From the NCBI RefSeq assembly GCF_000684975.1, contig NZ_BAXZ01000023.1, forward strand, positions 62,001 to 126,000: a stretch of DNA of 64,000 nt, in the 5' to 3' direction. Source of the DNA: Paraburkholderia acidipaludis NBRC 101816. GTDB lineage: Bacteria > Pseudomonadota > Gammaproteobacteria > Burkholderiales > Burkholderiaceae. The translations under genes were made by a program, and so were the position numbers. The notes under the pieces are model-generated. The model did not search any database and was not told the origin of the DNA. It worked only from the letters and a program-made list of their open reading frames with translations. Below are positions 34,250 through 43,291 of this stretch, in pieces. The first letter of the stretch is position 1. The number at the start of each line of letters is the position of its first letter.

Positions 34250-35302
34250 TCAGACCGTGGCGATGGGCGTGACGGGCGAGCCCATCGCGCCGGGCAGATG
34301 CAGCGGCGGGGCGGTCAGCAGGAAGCGCGAGCGGCCGTGCGCGCGCAGCCATTCGGCCAGTTCGCGCAGATACCACAGCTCGCCGAGCGGCAGACCGAGC
34401 TTGAAGAGGCAGTGATGATGCAGCGGCAGCAGCGGATGCTCGCCGGGCGTGGCGGGCGGCCGGGCCGGGTAGCGTTCGACGGCGTAGTTGTCGGCGGCGA
34501 GCGCGGCGATGCCCGAATCGGTGATCCATTGCAGCAGGCGCTCGTCGCGTCCGTCGAGCGCGCTGCAATGGCTCGCGAGCACCGCTTCGTCGGGCTGGCG
34601 GTTCATCTCGAGGATCAGCTCCGAGAAGCCGGTGCGCAGCAGGAGCATGTCGCCGCGTTCGACAATGACCTTGTCCTGCTCCATCACGCTCATCAGATCG
34701 TCGTAGCCGACGGTGCGGAATTCGCGCCCGTAGTGGGCGGCCAGGTCGATCAGCACGCCGCGGCCCTGCATGCCCTTCACGGCGAGATTCTCGATGCCGA
34801 GCGCGTCCGCATGGCTATGCTCGCCGCCGCAGGCATACGGCGCGTAGCCGTCTTCGGCGCGGTACGCCATCGGGCCGACAATGTCGTGGTTCGCGCGGTA
34901 GCCGTTGTAGTAGACGCTTTCGGCCACGCCGTCGCCGTTCGCGTCGAAACGCGCGCCCACGTGCGCGAGCGAGTCCCATTGCGTCGAATACTGCAGCGAG
35001 AGCAGCACCTGGTCGTCGCTCACGACGTCGGTGGCGAGCGCCTCGTTGCGCGCGAACGGGAAGTTCACGTAGGGCAGGCCGTCACGAAAGGTCGGGCGCA
35101 GCACGGGCGGGTGGCGGCGCACGTTGAGCTTGTTTTCGCCGGGGAAATCGAGCGGCAGCGAGAGCGTGAAGCTCAGGCCCGCGCGTATCTCCTGCGCGCC
35201 CTTGAGCACCTGCTCCGTGCCGATGAGGTTCGGGCGGCCAAGCTGGTCGTCGGGGCCGAAGTCGCCCCAGTTGGACCCTTCGGGCCGGTTCTGCCAACGC
35301 AT
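34250..35302 (-). CDS. Cyclase-family (kynurenine formamidase-like) metal-dependent hydrolase
   Basis: A 350-aa protein of the putative cyclase family (PF04199), which includes kynurenine formamidase and isatin hydrolase. The metal-binding segment reads TQWDSLAHVGARFD near residues 110-125, the variant (HxGxxxD) seen in the longer branch of the family. GRGVLIDLAAHYGREF and GDMLLLRTGF are further family elements. It likely hydrolyses an amide or lactone ring using Mn or Zn; the substrate is unknown. AGGAGA lies 8 nt before the ATG. A perfect 16-bp palindrome about 77 bp upstream may be its operator. Confidence 0.75.
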   Translation of the reverse strand: MRWQNRPEGSNWGDFGPDDQLGRPNLIGTEQVLKGAQEIRAGLSFTLSLPLDFPGENKLNVRRHPPVLRPTFRDGLPYVNFPFARNEALATDVVSDDQVLLSLQYSTQWDSLAHVGARFDANGDGVAESVYYNGYRANHDIVGPMAYRAEDGYAPYACGGEHSHADALGIENLAVKGMQGRGVLIDLAAHYGREFRTVGYDDLMSVMEQDKVIVERGDMLLLRTGFSELILEMNRQPDEAVLASHCSALDGRDERLLQWITDSGIAALAADNYAVERYPARPPATPGEHPLLPLHHHCLFKLGLPLGELWYLRELAEWLRAHGRSRFLLTAPPLHLPGAMGSPVTPIATV

Positions 35303-35378
35303 CTCACTGTCTCCTGCAAGAGGGGAATCTGCGCGGCCGCCCGGCTCGGGATCCCGGTTCGACGCGCGCCGCGGCTTT

Positions 35379-35394
35379 TGCGTTCATGAACGCA
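35379..35394. promoter_or_regulatory. 16-bp perfect palindrome upstream of the cyclase-family gene
   Basis: TGCGTTCATGAACGCA is fully self-complementary. It lies 77-92 bp upstream of the leftward start at 35302, in a 170-bp gap. This is a good candidate for a TetR-, MarR- or IclR-type operator. The regulator is not adjacent. Confidence 0.5.
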
Positions 35395-35472
35395 TTGTCG
35401 ATATTTCGATAATTTTCTGGCAATGGGTTGGCGGGTAAACACCAGGCGGCGTGCGCCGGGAGCGCTACGTCG

Positions 35473-36330
35473 CTACGTTCCGGCTGTTGAGTTGGCAAGC
35501 ACCCACGCGGAGATGGCGTTGACGACGTCGCTCTCTATGCCGTTGAAACCATGATGGCCGAACGCTTCGCAAGGGTCGCCCCGTGCCGCGCCGCCCGAAA
35601 CGATCATCAGGTTCGCCCTGGACGATTGCGTGAGCTTGCGCATGAGCGCATCGGTATCGGACACCGGGCAAAGCCGGCAAGCGTCGTCGGCGTGATGCAC
35701 GACCAGCACGGGTATCTTGAGGGCGGAGAGATCCATGCCCGTGACCGGTTCGCCGCCGCGGTCGTCGCGAAGGATGGTCGACGTCAATACGATGCCGTCG
35801 GGGCCGCCGCCGTCGGCCAGCGCGATGGCGATCGCCGCGACGGACTGGGTGCCGCGGCTGGTGCCCACGAGCCACACCGGCACGTGCAGTTGCCCTCTCA
35901 GCCAGGCGATCACGGCGCGGGCGTCTTCGGCATGTTCGCGCGTGAGGCGGAAGCCGTTGAGGTAGGGAGGGGATTGGCGGTCGCTCGGCGCGTCGATGAC
36001 GGCGACGGCAATGCCGTTGTTGACGAACAGCTGTCTTGTGCGCACGAGGAAGTTGTTTTTTCCCCAGCCGAACGCGCCGTCCTGGTCGAGCTGAAGGCCG
36101 CCGTGGCCGCCAGCGTAGAGTATGGCCACGGCCTTCGGCGCTTCGGGTGCGATGAAGAGAAAGCGCTGGGTGACCCCGGAGCGCGTTGGGATGTCGATGA
36201 CTTTGGGCGGGTTTTGCGCGCGCGCCGGACAGCATGACAGGGCCATCGCGATCGCGAGGCACCACGCACCCATCCGGCGCCCCAGCGCCGCCGCGAAGCC
36301 GAAACCTGGGGAGGGCGTTCTGGGGTTCAC
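35473..36330 (-). CDS. Secreted alpha/beta hydrolase
   Basis: A 285-aa protein with an N-terminal signal (GAWCLAIAMALSCCPARAQ), so periplasmic or secreted. The nucleophile elbow is GTSRGTQ with S158; LYAGGHGG upstream forms the oxyanion region, VLVVHHADDACRLCP includes the acid position, and the histidine is likely in EAFGHHGFNGIE. A cysteine pair (CRLC, plus DPCE) may form a disulfide. The start is GTG at 36330, chosen because GGAGGT lies 8 nt upstream. The substrate is unknown. It is transcribed alone or after the diguanylate cyclase. Confidence 0.8.
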   Translation of the reverse strand: MNPRTPSPGFGFAAALGRRMGAWCLAIAMALSCCPARAQNPPKVIDIPTRSGVTQRFLFIAPEAPKAVAILYAGGHGGLQLDQDGAFGWGKNNFLVRTRQLFVNNGIAVAVIDAPSDRQSPPYLNGFRLTREHAEDARAVIAWLRGQLHVPVWLVGTSRGTQSVAAIAIALADGGGPDGIVLTSTILRDDRGGEPVTGMDLSALKIPVLVVHHADDACRLCPVSDTDALMRKLTQSSRANLMIVSGGAARGDPCEAFGHHGFNGIESDVVNAISAWVLANSTAGT

Positions 36331-36395
36331 GGCGTGTACCTCCGATCAAGGGGACAGGGAGTGCGCTTCGACGAACCGAATGATCTCACCCTTCT

Positions 36396-37583
36396 TCAAC
36401 GCTGCGTTCGGACGAGCTCGGGCCGTGAGCCCGCCGGCGCTACGACAAGCCGGTTGCCGCCCAGCGACTTCGCCTGGTACAGCGCCGCGTCCGCGGCGGC
36501 CAGCAGGTCGGCGAGCGCGGGCGTTTCGGTTCCCGACCGGGCAAGCCCGATGCTGACCGTGGCCCGTATCACGCTGCCGTCCGCCCCGCGATGGATCGTG
36601 TCGGCAAAATCCTGCGCGATGGTCTTGCCTAGTTCGCTCGCGCGCGCGGCGTCATGGCCGGAGAGCAGGGCGGCAAATTCCTCGCCGCCAATGCGCGCGA
36701 GAATCGCGTCGGGCCCGAGCGTGCTGCGGGCAATGTCGCCAAACGCCTTCAGCACTTCGTCGCCCGCTTTGTGGCCGTATCGATCGTTGATCGACTTGAA
36801 ACGATCGAGGTCGAACGCAAAGAGCGAGACCTGCCGGCGCGGTCCCGCCTCGCGTATCGCGCGCGCCCCTTCTTCGAAGAACCAGCGGCGATTGCCAAGA
36901 CGGGTCAGGTAATCGGTCTGGGCGTGACGCAGCAGCTCGCCGTGAGTTTCCTCGCGGATCAAACGCAACAGCGTCATCGGCAACACGACCGAATACAGGA
37001 CTCCTTCGTATATCGTGATGTTGCTGGCTGCCAGCACGACCTCCTGGCCGTAGCGTGCCGCGAGCCAGGGCAGGATGCCGGCTCGCGCGGCATAGAGGAG
37101 CGCATGAATGCCTGTCACGAGCACGGCGATCTGCCGCGACTGCATTGCTTTCATGCCCTCGGTTCTTAGCAGCACGAACGACGTGGCGCCGCTTGCCAGC
37201 GCGATGGGAATCGCGCTGGCGTAGTACCACACCGCATCTTCCCAGCGCGGGCCGAACACCGCCCACGTGAGCGCCAGCAGGACGAGCATGGCGATCGAGC
37301 CCGTGAGATACCGCCGTCCGCTCAAGGCCGCGACGCCGTGCAGAATCAGCAGATAGCCGGCGACGATGACGAGGTTGCCAAGCGCCGAACCCGTCGCGCC
37401 AGGCAGTGCGTGACGGACGGTGATCGCCACGCATCCGATGGCCAGCGTGGCGTATCCCGCCGCCAGAATCTTCAGTTCCCGGCTGCGTCGCAGATGCGTT
37501 CGACGTTCCCATAGCGTCATCGCGGAACTGGCGAGTAACGTCCCGATCGCGAGGAAATAAAGAGTGAGAAGATCGACGTGCAT
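36396..37583 (-). CDS. Membrane-bound diguanylate cyclase
   Basis: A 395-aa protein. The first about 200 residues form six to seven membrane helices (starting LLTLYFLAIGTLLASSAM), followed by a GGDEF domain. The active-site loop is RIGGEEF at residues 297-303, so c-di-GMP synthesis is expected. DYLTRLGNRRWFFEEG and DLDRFKSINDRYGHKAGD are typical upstream GGDEF motifs. The RxxD inhibitory site is not evident. I start at 37583 because membrane helix 1 follows at once; frames open to 37631. There is no good ribosome binding site for either. Confidence 0.85.
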   Translation of the reverse strand: MHVDLLTLYFLAIGTLLASSAMTLWERRTHLRRSRELKILAAGYATLAIGCVAITVRHALPGATGSALGNLVIVAGYLLILHGVAALSGRRYLTGSIAMLVLLALTWAVFGPRWEDAVWYYASAIPIALASGATSFVLLRTEGMKAMQSRQIAVLVTGIHALLYAARAGILPWLAARYGQEVVLAASNITIYEGVLYSVVLPMTLLRLIREETHGELLRHAQTDYLTRLGNRRWFFEEGARAIREAGPRRQVSLFAFDLDRFKSINDRYGHKAGDEVLKAFGDIARSTLGPDAILARIGGEEFAALLSGHDAARASELGKTIAQDFADTIHRGADGSVIRATVSIGLARSGTETPALADLLAAADAALYQAKSLGGNRLVVAPAGSRPELVRTQR

Positions 37584-37634
37584 CGTTGACGAGGTCATTC
37601 CGCGGCGCGACAGCCCGCGGAACCGGAGCAAGAC

Positions 37635-38897
37635 TTATGCCGCTTCGCTGCTGCCGCGCACGACGGCCGCGGACTGAAGCAGCGCGAGATGGCGCAGCAG
37701 TTTGTTCACCATCCCGACGACCGTGAACGCGAGAATCACGAAGAACGCCGCGAGCGGCGCCAGGATCTGGATCGACACGAAGCCGGCGAGCGCCATCATC
37801 GCGGAAGAAACGAGCAGCAGCGCACAGCCGAGGATCGCGCTCGTCAGACCCGCGATGTGCGGGAACAGCGAATTGCCTTTGGCCATGAAGGTGGGATACA
37901 TGGCGCCGGCGCAGAATCCCATCACCACGACGGGCGCCGCGAGCGTCCAGACGCGCAGGCCGATCGTCAGCGCCAGCACGAGCATGACGATCGACGCGGC
38001 CGCCATGATGCGTGCGCCGATGCGCAGCCGCGCCTCGGCGCCTGGCAGACGCGGACCATGTACGCGGTTCGAGAGGCCGCCCAGAAAGTACGCCATGCCG
38101 ACCCCGAGGGCGAGGTAGCCGAAAAAGGTGGGCGGCTCGTGCAGCGTGCTCTGCACCATGAACGGCCCGACGATGTTGAACACGAGCAGGATGCTGTAGC
38201 AGAGGCCCTGCGCGAGAAAACAGCTTTGAAACACGGGGCTCGACAGCACCTTGCGCGCATTCGCGAGGAGCGTGCGCGGCTCGAGCCGCACCGGCCGCGG
38301 CAAGCTCTCGCGATAGCGCCACAGCGCGGCCCACATCACCAGCGAGTAGACGAGCAGAAACACGAGGCTGGCCTGCCAGCCGAACCACGTCTGCAGGTGG
38401 GCGCCGATCACCGGCGCGACGATAGGCGCGAGCCCCCAGGCAATCGACATGTAGGTGAACATGTGCATGAGCGCCTGCCCGGAGAACGAGTCGGTGATGA
38501 TCGCCTTCGCGAGCAGATTGGTCGTGGCGATGCCGAAGCCCTGCAGGCAGCGGGCCAGGACGAAGGTTTCCAGATTCGGGGCGCAGAGCGACAGCACGCA
38601 GCCGATCGTGAAGATGATGAGCCCGAATGCCAGGACGCGTTTGCGCCCGTAGGCGTCGGCCACCGGCCCGAAGAGGAGCTGGCCGAACGCGTAGGCCGCC
38701 ATGTAGCTGGAGACGCTCGACTGGATGGCCTGCGGCGAGATCCCGAAGAAATGCGCCATCGCGGGGAGCGAGGGCACGTAGATGTCGATGGCCAGTTGTC
38801 CGGCGGACGCGTATAGGCAGATCAGGATCAGCAGGAAGCGAGGCGAATTCGGCGTGCGCGAGGCTGTCGCGGCGCTCTCGGAGGTCGGGTGGTTCAT
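37635..38897 (-). CDS. Bcr/CflA-type MFS drug efflux transporter
   Basis: A 420-aa, 12-helix MFS protein. YASAGQLAIDIYVPSLPAMA in helix 1 and GPVADAYGRKRVLAFGL in loop 2-3 are characteristic of the Bcr/CflA group, drug:H+ antiporters for bicyclomycin, sulfonamides or amino acids. The MNHPTSES start was chosen because the frame upstream (to 38930) adds 11 non-family residues. It lies 51 nt upstream of the diguanylate cyclase in the same direction. Confidence 0.85.
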   Translation of the reverse strand: MNHPTSESAATASRTPNSPRFLLILICLYASAGQLAIDIYVPSLPAMAHFFGISPQAIQSSVSSYMAAYAFGQLLFGPVADAYGRKRVLAFGLIIFTIGCVLSLCAPNLETFVLARCLQGFGIATTNLLAKAIITDSFSGQALMHMFTYMSIAWGLAPIVAPVIGAHLQTWFGWQASLVFLLVYSLVMWAALWRYRESLPRPVRLEPRTLLANARKVLSSPVFQSCFLAQGLCYSILLVFNIVGPFMVQSTLHEPPTFFGYLALGVGMAYFLGGLSNRVHGPRLPGAEARLRIGARIMAAASIVMLVLALTIGLRVWTLAAPVVVMGFCAGAMYPTFMAKGNSLFPHIAGLTSAILGCALLLVSSAMMALAGFVSIQILAPLAAFFVILAFTVVGMVNKLLRHLALLQSAAVVRGSSEAA

Positions 38898-39087
38898 GGA
38901 TGCGTCGAAAAAACGGTGTCGCGACGCCAACCCAATCTGTTCGAATATCGAACATGAAACCCGTGCGGCGCCAGAGCCGCATATTGTGCCTGTTGCCGGC
39001 CGGATCCGCTCGATGCGGACCCGGCCAGGCGCGGGCCGGCTGCGTAATTTGACGCCCAGCCCCCGGCTCCCTGGCTCCCCGGCTTTC

Positions 39088-40206
39088 TCAGCCGGCTACG
39101 TCCTCCGTCTGCCGCACGCTGCCGGCCGCAGGCGCATCGCTTTCGACCTCGACAGGCACGCGCCGCGCCAGCGCGCACATGAGCTCATAGCCGATCGTGC
39201 CGGAAGCCTCGGCCACCTCGTCCACCTTGACCTGCTCGCCCCACAGTTCGACCGGCGAGCCGATGGCGGCCGCCGGGCAGGGCGTGAGATCGACCGTGAG
39301 CATGTCCATCGAAACGCGCCCGACGGTGCGCGTGCGCACGCCGTCGACGGCAATGGGGGTGCCGGTGGGCGCATGGCGCGGATAGCCGTCGGCATAGCCG
39401 CAGGCCACCACGCCGATGCGCAGCGGTTGATCGGCCTGAAACGTGCGGCCGTAGCCGATGGTTTCCTGTGGCGCGATGGTCTGAATGCCGATGATGCGGC
39501 TCGACAGCGTCATCGCGGCGCGCAGCCCGAAGCCCGCGACGTGCCGCGCGACGCCCGTGGGCGAAGCGCCGTAGAGGATCGTGCCGGGGCGCACCCAGTC
39601 GCGGTGCGCGCGCGGATGCCAGAGCACGCCGGCCGAATTCGAAAGCGAGTGCTCGCCTGGCATGTCCTGGGTGACGGCGTCGAACTGGTCGAGCTGCCAG
39701 TCGATGGCGCCGTCGTCGGCGTTGGCGAAGTGGCTCATGAGGCCCGTCGAGCGGACCGCGGGCAGCGCCCGCGCGCGCTCCCACGCCTTGCGGTAGGCGT
39801 GCGGACGGAAGCCCAGGCGGTTCATGCCCGAATTCATCTTGAGCAGGATGTCGATGGGCTGGCGCAGCTTCGCGGCGGCGAGCAGGTCGAGTTGCTCGTC
39901 GCAGTGCACCGCGACGGTGAGGCGATGGCTGTCCGCGAGTTCGAGATCGGCGGGCTCGAAGATGCCTTCGAGCAGCAGAATGGGCTGGGTCCAGCCGAGC
40001 GCCCGGATGCGCACGGCCTCGTCGAGGTCGAGCAGGGCGATGCCGTCGCTTTGCGCGAGCGCCGGGTAGATGCGCTCGATGCCGTGCCCGTAAGCGTTGG
40101 CCTTGACGACGGCCCAGACGCGCGAGTCGGGCGCCATCTGCTTGACGAGCCCGAGGTTGTGGCGGACGGCTTCGGGATGAATGCGGGCGATGATGGGACG
40201 CGGCAT
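39088..40206 (-). CDS. alr: Alanine racemase
   Basis: A 372-aa PLP enzyme interconverting L- and D-alanine for peptidoglycan. The PLP lysine is K35 in VVKANAYGHG, and the second base tyrosine lies in CGYADGYPRHAP. GRVSMDMLTVDL and WVRPGTILYGASP are further family signatures. The length is normal. It is preceded by an AT-rich leader (40260-40380). It could be the housekeeping Alr or catabolic DadX; no dadA is adjacent. Confidence 0.9.
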   Translation of the reverse strand: MPRPIIARIHPEAVRHNLGLVKQMAPDSRVWAVVKANAYGHGIERIYPALAQSDGIALLDLDEAVRIRALGWTQPILLLEGIFEPADLELADSHRLTVAVHCDEQLDLLAAAKLRQPIDILLKMNSGMNRLGFRPHAYRKAWERARALPAVRSTGLMSHFANADDGAIDWQLDQFDAVTQDMPGEHSLSNSAGVLWHPRAHRDWVRPGTILYGASPTGVARHVAGFGLRAAMTLSSRIIGIQTIAPQETIGYGRTFQADQPLRIGVVACGYADGYPRHAPTGTPIAVDGVRTRTVGRVSMDMLTVDLTPCPAAAIGSPVELWGEQVKVDEVAEASGTIGYELMCALARRVPVEVESDAPAAGSVRQTEDVAG

Positions 40207-40408
40207 GGCGGTTCCTGATCCGGGTTGTCGTGCGCTTCGCGCCGCCAGGTGGAACCGGCGGCGAGTTCAGCTTTGGGTAGTGGTTTTCGCAATCATATTG
40301 ATCTTTGTCCAGTTATTTTTAATGTATTTTTTGCGATTTTTGGGTGAAGTGACTGAGTGAGCCGCGCGCGTTTTATCTCACATGGTCCGAAGCGGAAATT
40401 TTGCTGGC

Positions 40409-41374
40409 TCACCACCCGCTCCCGACCGTAAACACCGTGCGCATGTCACTGCGCTCCCGCGCCCAATGCTCCTCCAACTCCGCCAGCGGCAGGGCCAGCG
40501 TCTCGATTCGCAGCCCCGCGGGGGCGACGGCGCCGAATACGCCCCTTACCGCATCGAGCAGGCGGGCGAGGCTCACGCTGCCCATGCCGCTGCCCAGCAG
40601 CGTAATCGGCGCGGCGCGCAGGACCGCACCCGGCAGTGCGATCCCGGCGCCGCTGATCGAACCGATCTGGACGAAGCGCACGGACTGCGTTTCCGCGCCG
40701 GCCTGCGCGGCGGCGATGAGCAGGGCGCGCGCGCTCGTCCCCCACAGGTAGTCGAGCACCACGTCCACGCCTTGCGCGAAGAGAGGCTCGAAGGCGCGCA
40801 CGAGGCTTTCTTCGTCCTGCTGCAGCGAGATCGTGACGTCGGCGCCCAGCGCCTTGAGCGCTTCCAGCGAGGCCGCGTTGCGGCCGGTGGCGATCACGCG
40901 TCGTGCGCCCAGATGCCTCGCGATCTGCACGGCAAGTTTGCCCGAGGTGCCCGTGGCGCCATTGACGAGCACCGTTTCGCCGGCTTCGAAGCGGGCGCGT
41001 TCGGCGAGTGCCGCCCACGAAGACAGGCCCGGAATGGCAATGGCGGCGGCCGTGACGTCGTCGAGCGCTTCGGGCAGCGGAACGCATTGGGCCGCTGGCA
41101 CGAGCGTACGTTCGGCCAGCGCGCCGAAGGGCGCATGCGGCCCGAAGAAATAAACACGCTGCCCATTGTCGAGGCGACCGGTGCCGTCGATGCCGGCGAC
41201 GAACGGAAATGCGCCTGTCGACGAATAGTGCTTGCCCGCTGCCCTGGATCGCGCCACGACGCTCAGCGCGGACGCGCAAACGTCGATCCGGCGATGACCT
41301 TCGAGCGCGCCGGGATCATCGAAATCGGCGAGAACGGGGGGCTGGCCCGCGGCGGCGACGATAGCGGCTTTCAT
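40409..41374 (-). CDS. Quinone-oxidoreductase-like MDR family protein
   Basis: A 321-aa medium-chain dehydrogenase/reductase without the structural-zinc cysteines. It has an N-terminal GroES-like domain (KAAIVAAAGQPPVLADFDDP) and a Rossmann domain with NGATGTSGKLAVQIARHLGA near residue 145. This fits NADPH:quinone or enoyl reductases. AGGAG precedes ATG 41374; a much longer frame upstream is not coding. It lies 26 nt downstream of the small hypothetical gene in the same direction. Confidence 0.8.
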   Translation of the reverse strand: MKAAIVAAAGQPPVLADFDDPGALEGHRRIDVCASALSVVARSRAAGKHYSSTGAFPFVAGIDGTGRLDNGQRVYFFGPHAPFGALAERTLVPAAQCVPLPEALDDVTAAAIAIPGLSSWAALAERARFEAGETVLVNGATGTSGKLAVQIARHLGARRVIATGRNAASLEALKALGADVTISLQQDEESLVRAFEPLFAQGVDVVLDYLWGTSARALLIAAAQAGAETQSVRFVQIGSISGAGIALPGAVLRAAPITLLGSGMGSVSLARLLDAVRGVFGAVAPAGLRIETLALPLAELEEHWARERSDMRTVFTVGSGW

Positions 41375-41400
41375 TCGAACTCCTGATGGTATGGGGGCTG

Positions 41401-41652
41401 TCAATGCGCTTCGACCCACGCGCGCAGCGCCGTGTCGCGGATGTCCAGCACTGCGAAGAGGCCGATGGCGCGCAGCGCGGGCAGGATCGCGGCGAGGTCC
41501 GCTTCGGCCTGCTCGCGCGCGGCGGCGCTGGCCGCGGGATCGGTCATCACGCGCGCATTGGCGAGGAAGGCTCCGACCGTGCCTTTGCGGATCGTCGTGC
41601 CTTCGAGTTCGACGTGGTCGAGGTGGTCGGGAAGAATCTGGTCGGCTCGCAT
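41401..41652 (-). CDS. Conserved small protein of unknown function
   Basis: An 83-aa protein from ATG 41652 (92 aa if the upstream ATG 41679 is used). It is helical and alanine-rich in the C-terminal half (AASAAAREQAEADLAAILPA), with DLRDTAL-like DIRDTALRAW at the end. No signal peptide or membrane segment. I do not recognise a family. It is probably co-transcribed with the MDR gene and is divergent from the AraC gene, which may control both. GGAG 9 nt upstream favours the shorter form. Confidence 0.6.
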   Translation of the reverse strand: MRADQILPDHLDHVELEGTTIRKGTVGAFLANARVMTDPAASAAAREQAEADLAAILPALRAIGLFAVLDIRDTALRAWVEAH

Positions 41653-41748
41653 GGGGCGGGGCTCCGGAAGTGATGTCATGAGGCGAGTCTAGGCGTGCGC
41701 GAGCGGCCGGTCTCCGGTATAACAGCCATTCAATACGGAGTTCCCGCC

Positions 41749-42555
41749 ATGAGTCTCCCCTTGATCCGCCCCGATCTCGTGCTTTCGCAAAGCGGCCCGT
41801 TTCTCGCGGCCGCCGAACTGACACAGAAGGAAAGTCGCGAGACCGCCCCGCATGCTCACGCCCGCGGGCAACTGATGGGCGCGCTGAGCGGGCTGGTTTC
41901 GGTGGGCGTGGATACGCAACGCTGGGTGGTGCCGGCCATCCACGCGATCTGGATTCCACCGCACCGCGTGCATTCGGTGAGTTCGTACGGGCCGTTTGCG
42001 GGCTGGAGCGTGTTCATTGCCGAGGCGCGCTGCGCGGCGTTGCCGCGCGAGCCGCGCGCGATTCGCGCCACGCCGCTTTTGCGCGAGGCCGTGCGCCGCG
42101 CGGCGACGTGGCCCGGCGCGGAACTCGACGCGGCGCAGGCCCGCGTGGCGGAGGTGATCCTCGACGAGCTGGCGGCTTCGAAGGCGGAGTTGCTGGGATT
42201 GCCGCGTCCCACGGATGCGCGCCTCGTGCGCATTGCCGACGCCCTGGCGAGCGACCTTGCCGACAACCGCGGGCTGGAAGCGTGGGCCGAGTGGGGCGGG
42301 GTGTCGTCGCGCACGCTGAGCCGCCGCTTCGTGGCCGAGACCGGCTTTAGCTTCGCGCAATGGCGCCAGCAGGCGAGACTGATGCGTGCGCTGGAGCGGG
42401 TGGCGGACGCCGTGCCGGTGACGACGATTGCGCTCGAACTGGGCTACGACAACGTGAGCGCATTCATCGACATGTTCCGGCGCGCCACAGGCACGACGCC
42501 GGGGCGTTATCTGGCCGACATGGGGGAAGCTTCCGGGCCGTTGTCGAAGCCGTGA
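41749..42555 (+). CDS. AraC-family transcriptional regulator
   Basis: A 268-aa regulator with an N-terminal cupin sensor (HAHARGQLMGALSGLV, then IHAIWIPPHRVHSV, the RmlC-like pattern) and a C-terminal HTH pair (about 165-262; RALERVADAVPVTTIALELG, then GYDNVSAFIDMFRRATGTTP). The order matches the YdeC/NimR-like group, which often controls an adjacent efflux pump or oxidoreductase. It is divergent from the hypothetical-MDR pair, its likely targets. GGAG lies 9 nt before the ATG. Confidence 0.85.
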   Translation: MSLPLIRPDLVLSQSGPFLAAAELTQKESRETAPHAHARGQLMGALSGLVSVGVDTQRWVVPAIHAIWIPPHRVHSVSSYGPFAGWSVFIAEARCAALPREPRAIRATPLLREAVRRAATWPGAELDAAQARVAEVILDELAASKAELLGLPRPTDARLVRIADALASDLADNRGLEAWAEWGGVSSRTLSRRFVAETGFSFAQWRQQARLMRALERVADAVPVTTIALELGYDNVSAFIDMFRRATGTTPGRYLADMGEASGPLSKP

Positions 42556-42600
42556 GCGAGTGCCGGGGTGAAGGCGGTTGCCTTGGCGCGCGGACTCGGC

Positions 42601-42640
42601 GTGCCGCTATGTGCCGCCATGCGCCGTTATGCGCCGCCGC
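42601..42640. repeat. Four imperfect 10-bp tandem repeats
   Basis: Units read GTGCCGCTAT, GTGCCGCCAT, GCGCCGTTAT and GCGCCGCCGC. They cover the stop codon and last residues (LGGGA) of the SET-domain gene, so the array may have altered that C-terminus by slippage. Confidence 0.5.
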
Positions 42641-43067
42641 CCAGCATCGTGCCGCGGCAAAGGCTCGAACCGCAGCGGCAGGCGTAGAGCAGCCGCGTCT
42701 CGACCGGCGTGTCGGGCTCGACTTCCAGGGCGTAGTCGATGAACAGTTCCGCGCCGGCTGCGATGTCGCAGACCGCGTCGATGAACACGCGGCCGCCGAT
42801 CTCGATCGTTTCGCAATTGGCGGCGCAGGCGTGATTGAGCCAGCGCGCGCCGTTCCCGCCGCGGCCGCCGTCGATCACGCGCCCGTCCGAAAGGCCGAAC
42901 AGGAAGGTATGCGCGCACTCGCCGCGCGATTGCCAGTGACGCGCCGCTTCGCGCCACGTCGTCACCTTGCCCCGGTATTCGAAGATGCGCTCGCCGGCGT
43001 GCAGCGCCTGCAAGGCGAAAACGCCTCGCCCATGAATGGGCGAACGGTGTATGGAGATTCGTCTCAT
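42627..43067 (-). CDS. SET-domain protein (putative protein lysine methyltransferase)
   Basis: A 146-aa protein made of little more than a SET domain. HGRGVFALQALHAGERIFEY is the N-terminal SET strand set, RWLNHACAANCE contains the NHxC pseudoknot motif, and ELFIDYA supplies the catalytic tyrosine. CRCGSSLCRG is a post-SET zinc-cysteine cluster. This predicts SAM-dependent lysine methylation; the bacterial target is unknown. The start at 43067 (MRRISIHRSPIHGRG) was chosen over a longer frame to 43145. No functional neighbours. Confidence 0.8.
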   Translation of the reverse strand: MRRISIHRSPIHGRGVFALQALHAGERIFEYRGKVTTWREAARHWQSRGECAHTFLFGLSDGRVIDGGRGGNGARWLNHACAANCETIEIGGRVFIDAVCDIAAGAELFIDYALEVEPDTPVETRLLYACRCGSSLCRGTMLGGGA

Positions 43068-43291
43068 GATGGTCGCGCGCGTGACGGGTGCGCGCAGTAT
43101 AGGCGGGCAATATTCCGTCGAGTGTGACAGTTGCGAGACGGTCAATTCAGGTTGATTCGCAGGACTGAGGGTCAGGCGGAAGTCGCGCGGCGATCAGGGC
43201 AGGGAGAGCGAGGGGGAGGAGTGCGGCGTTCGGTGCAAGACCAGGCCGCCGCGCCGCCTTTTGAGTCACTTGCTGGTTACTTCTTGTCTGC

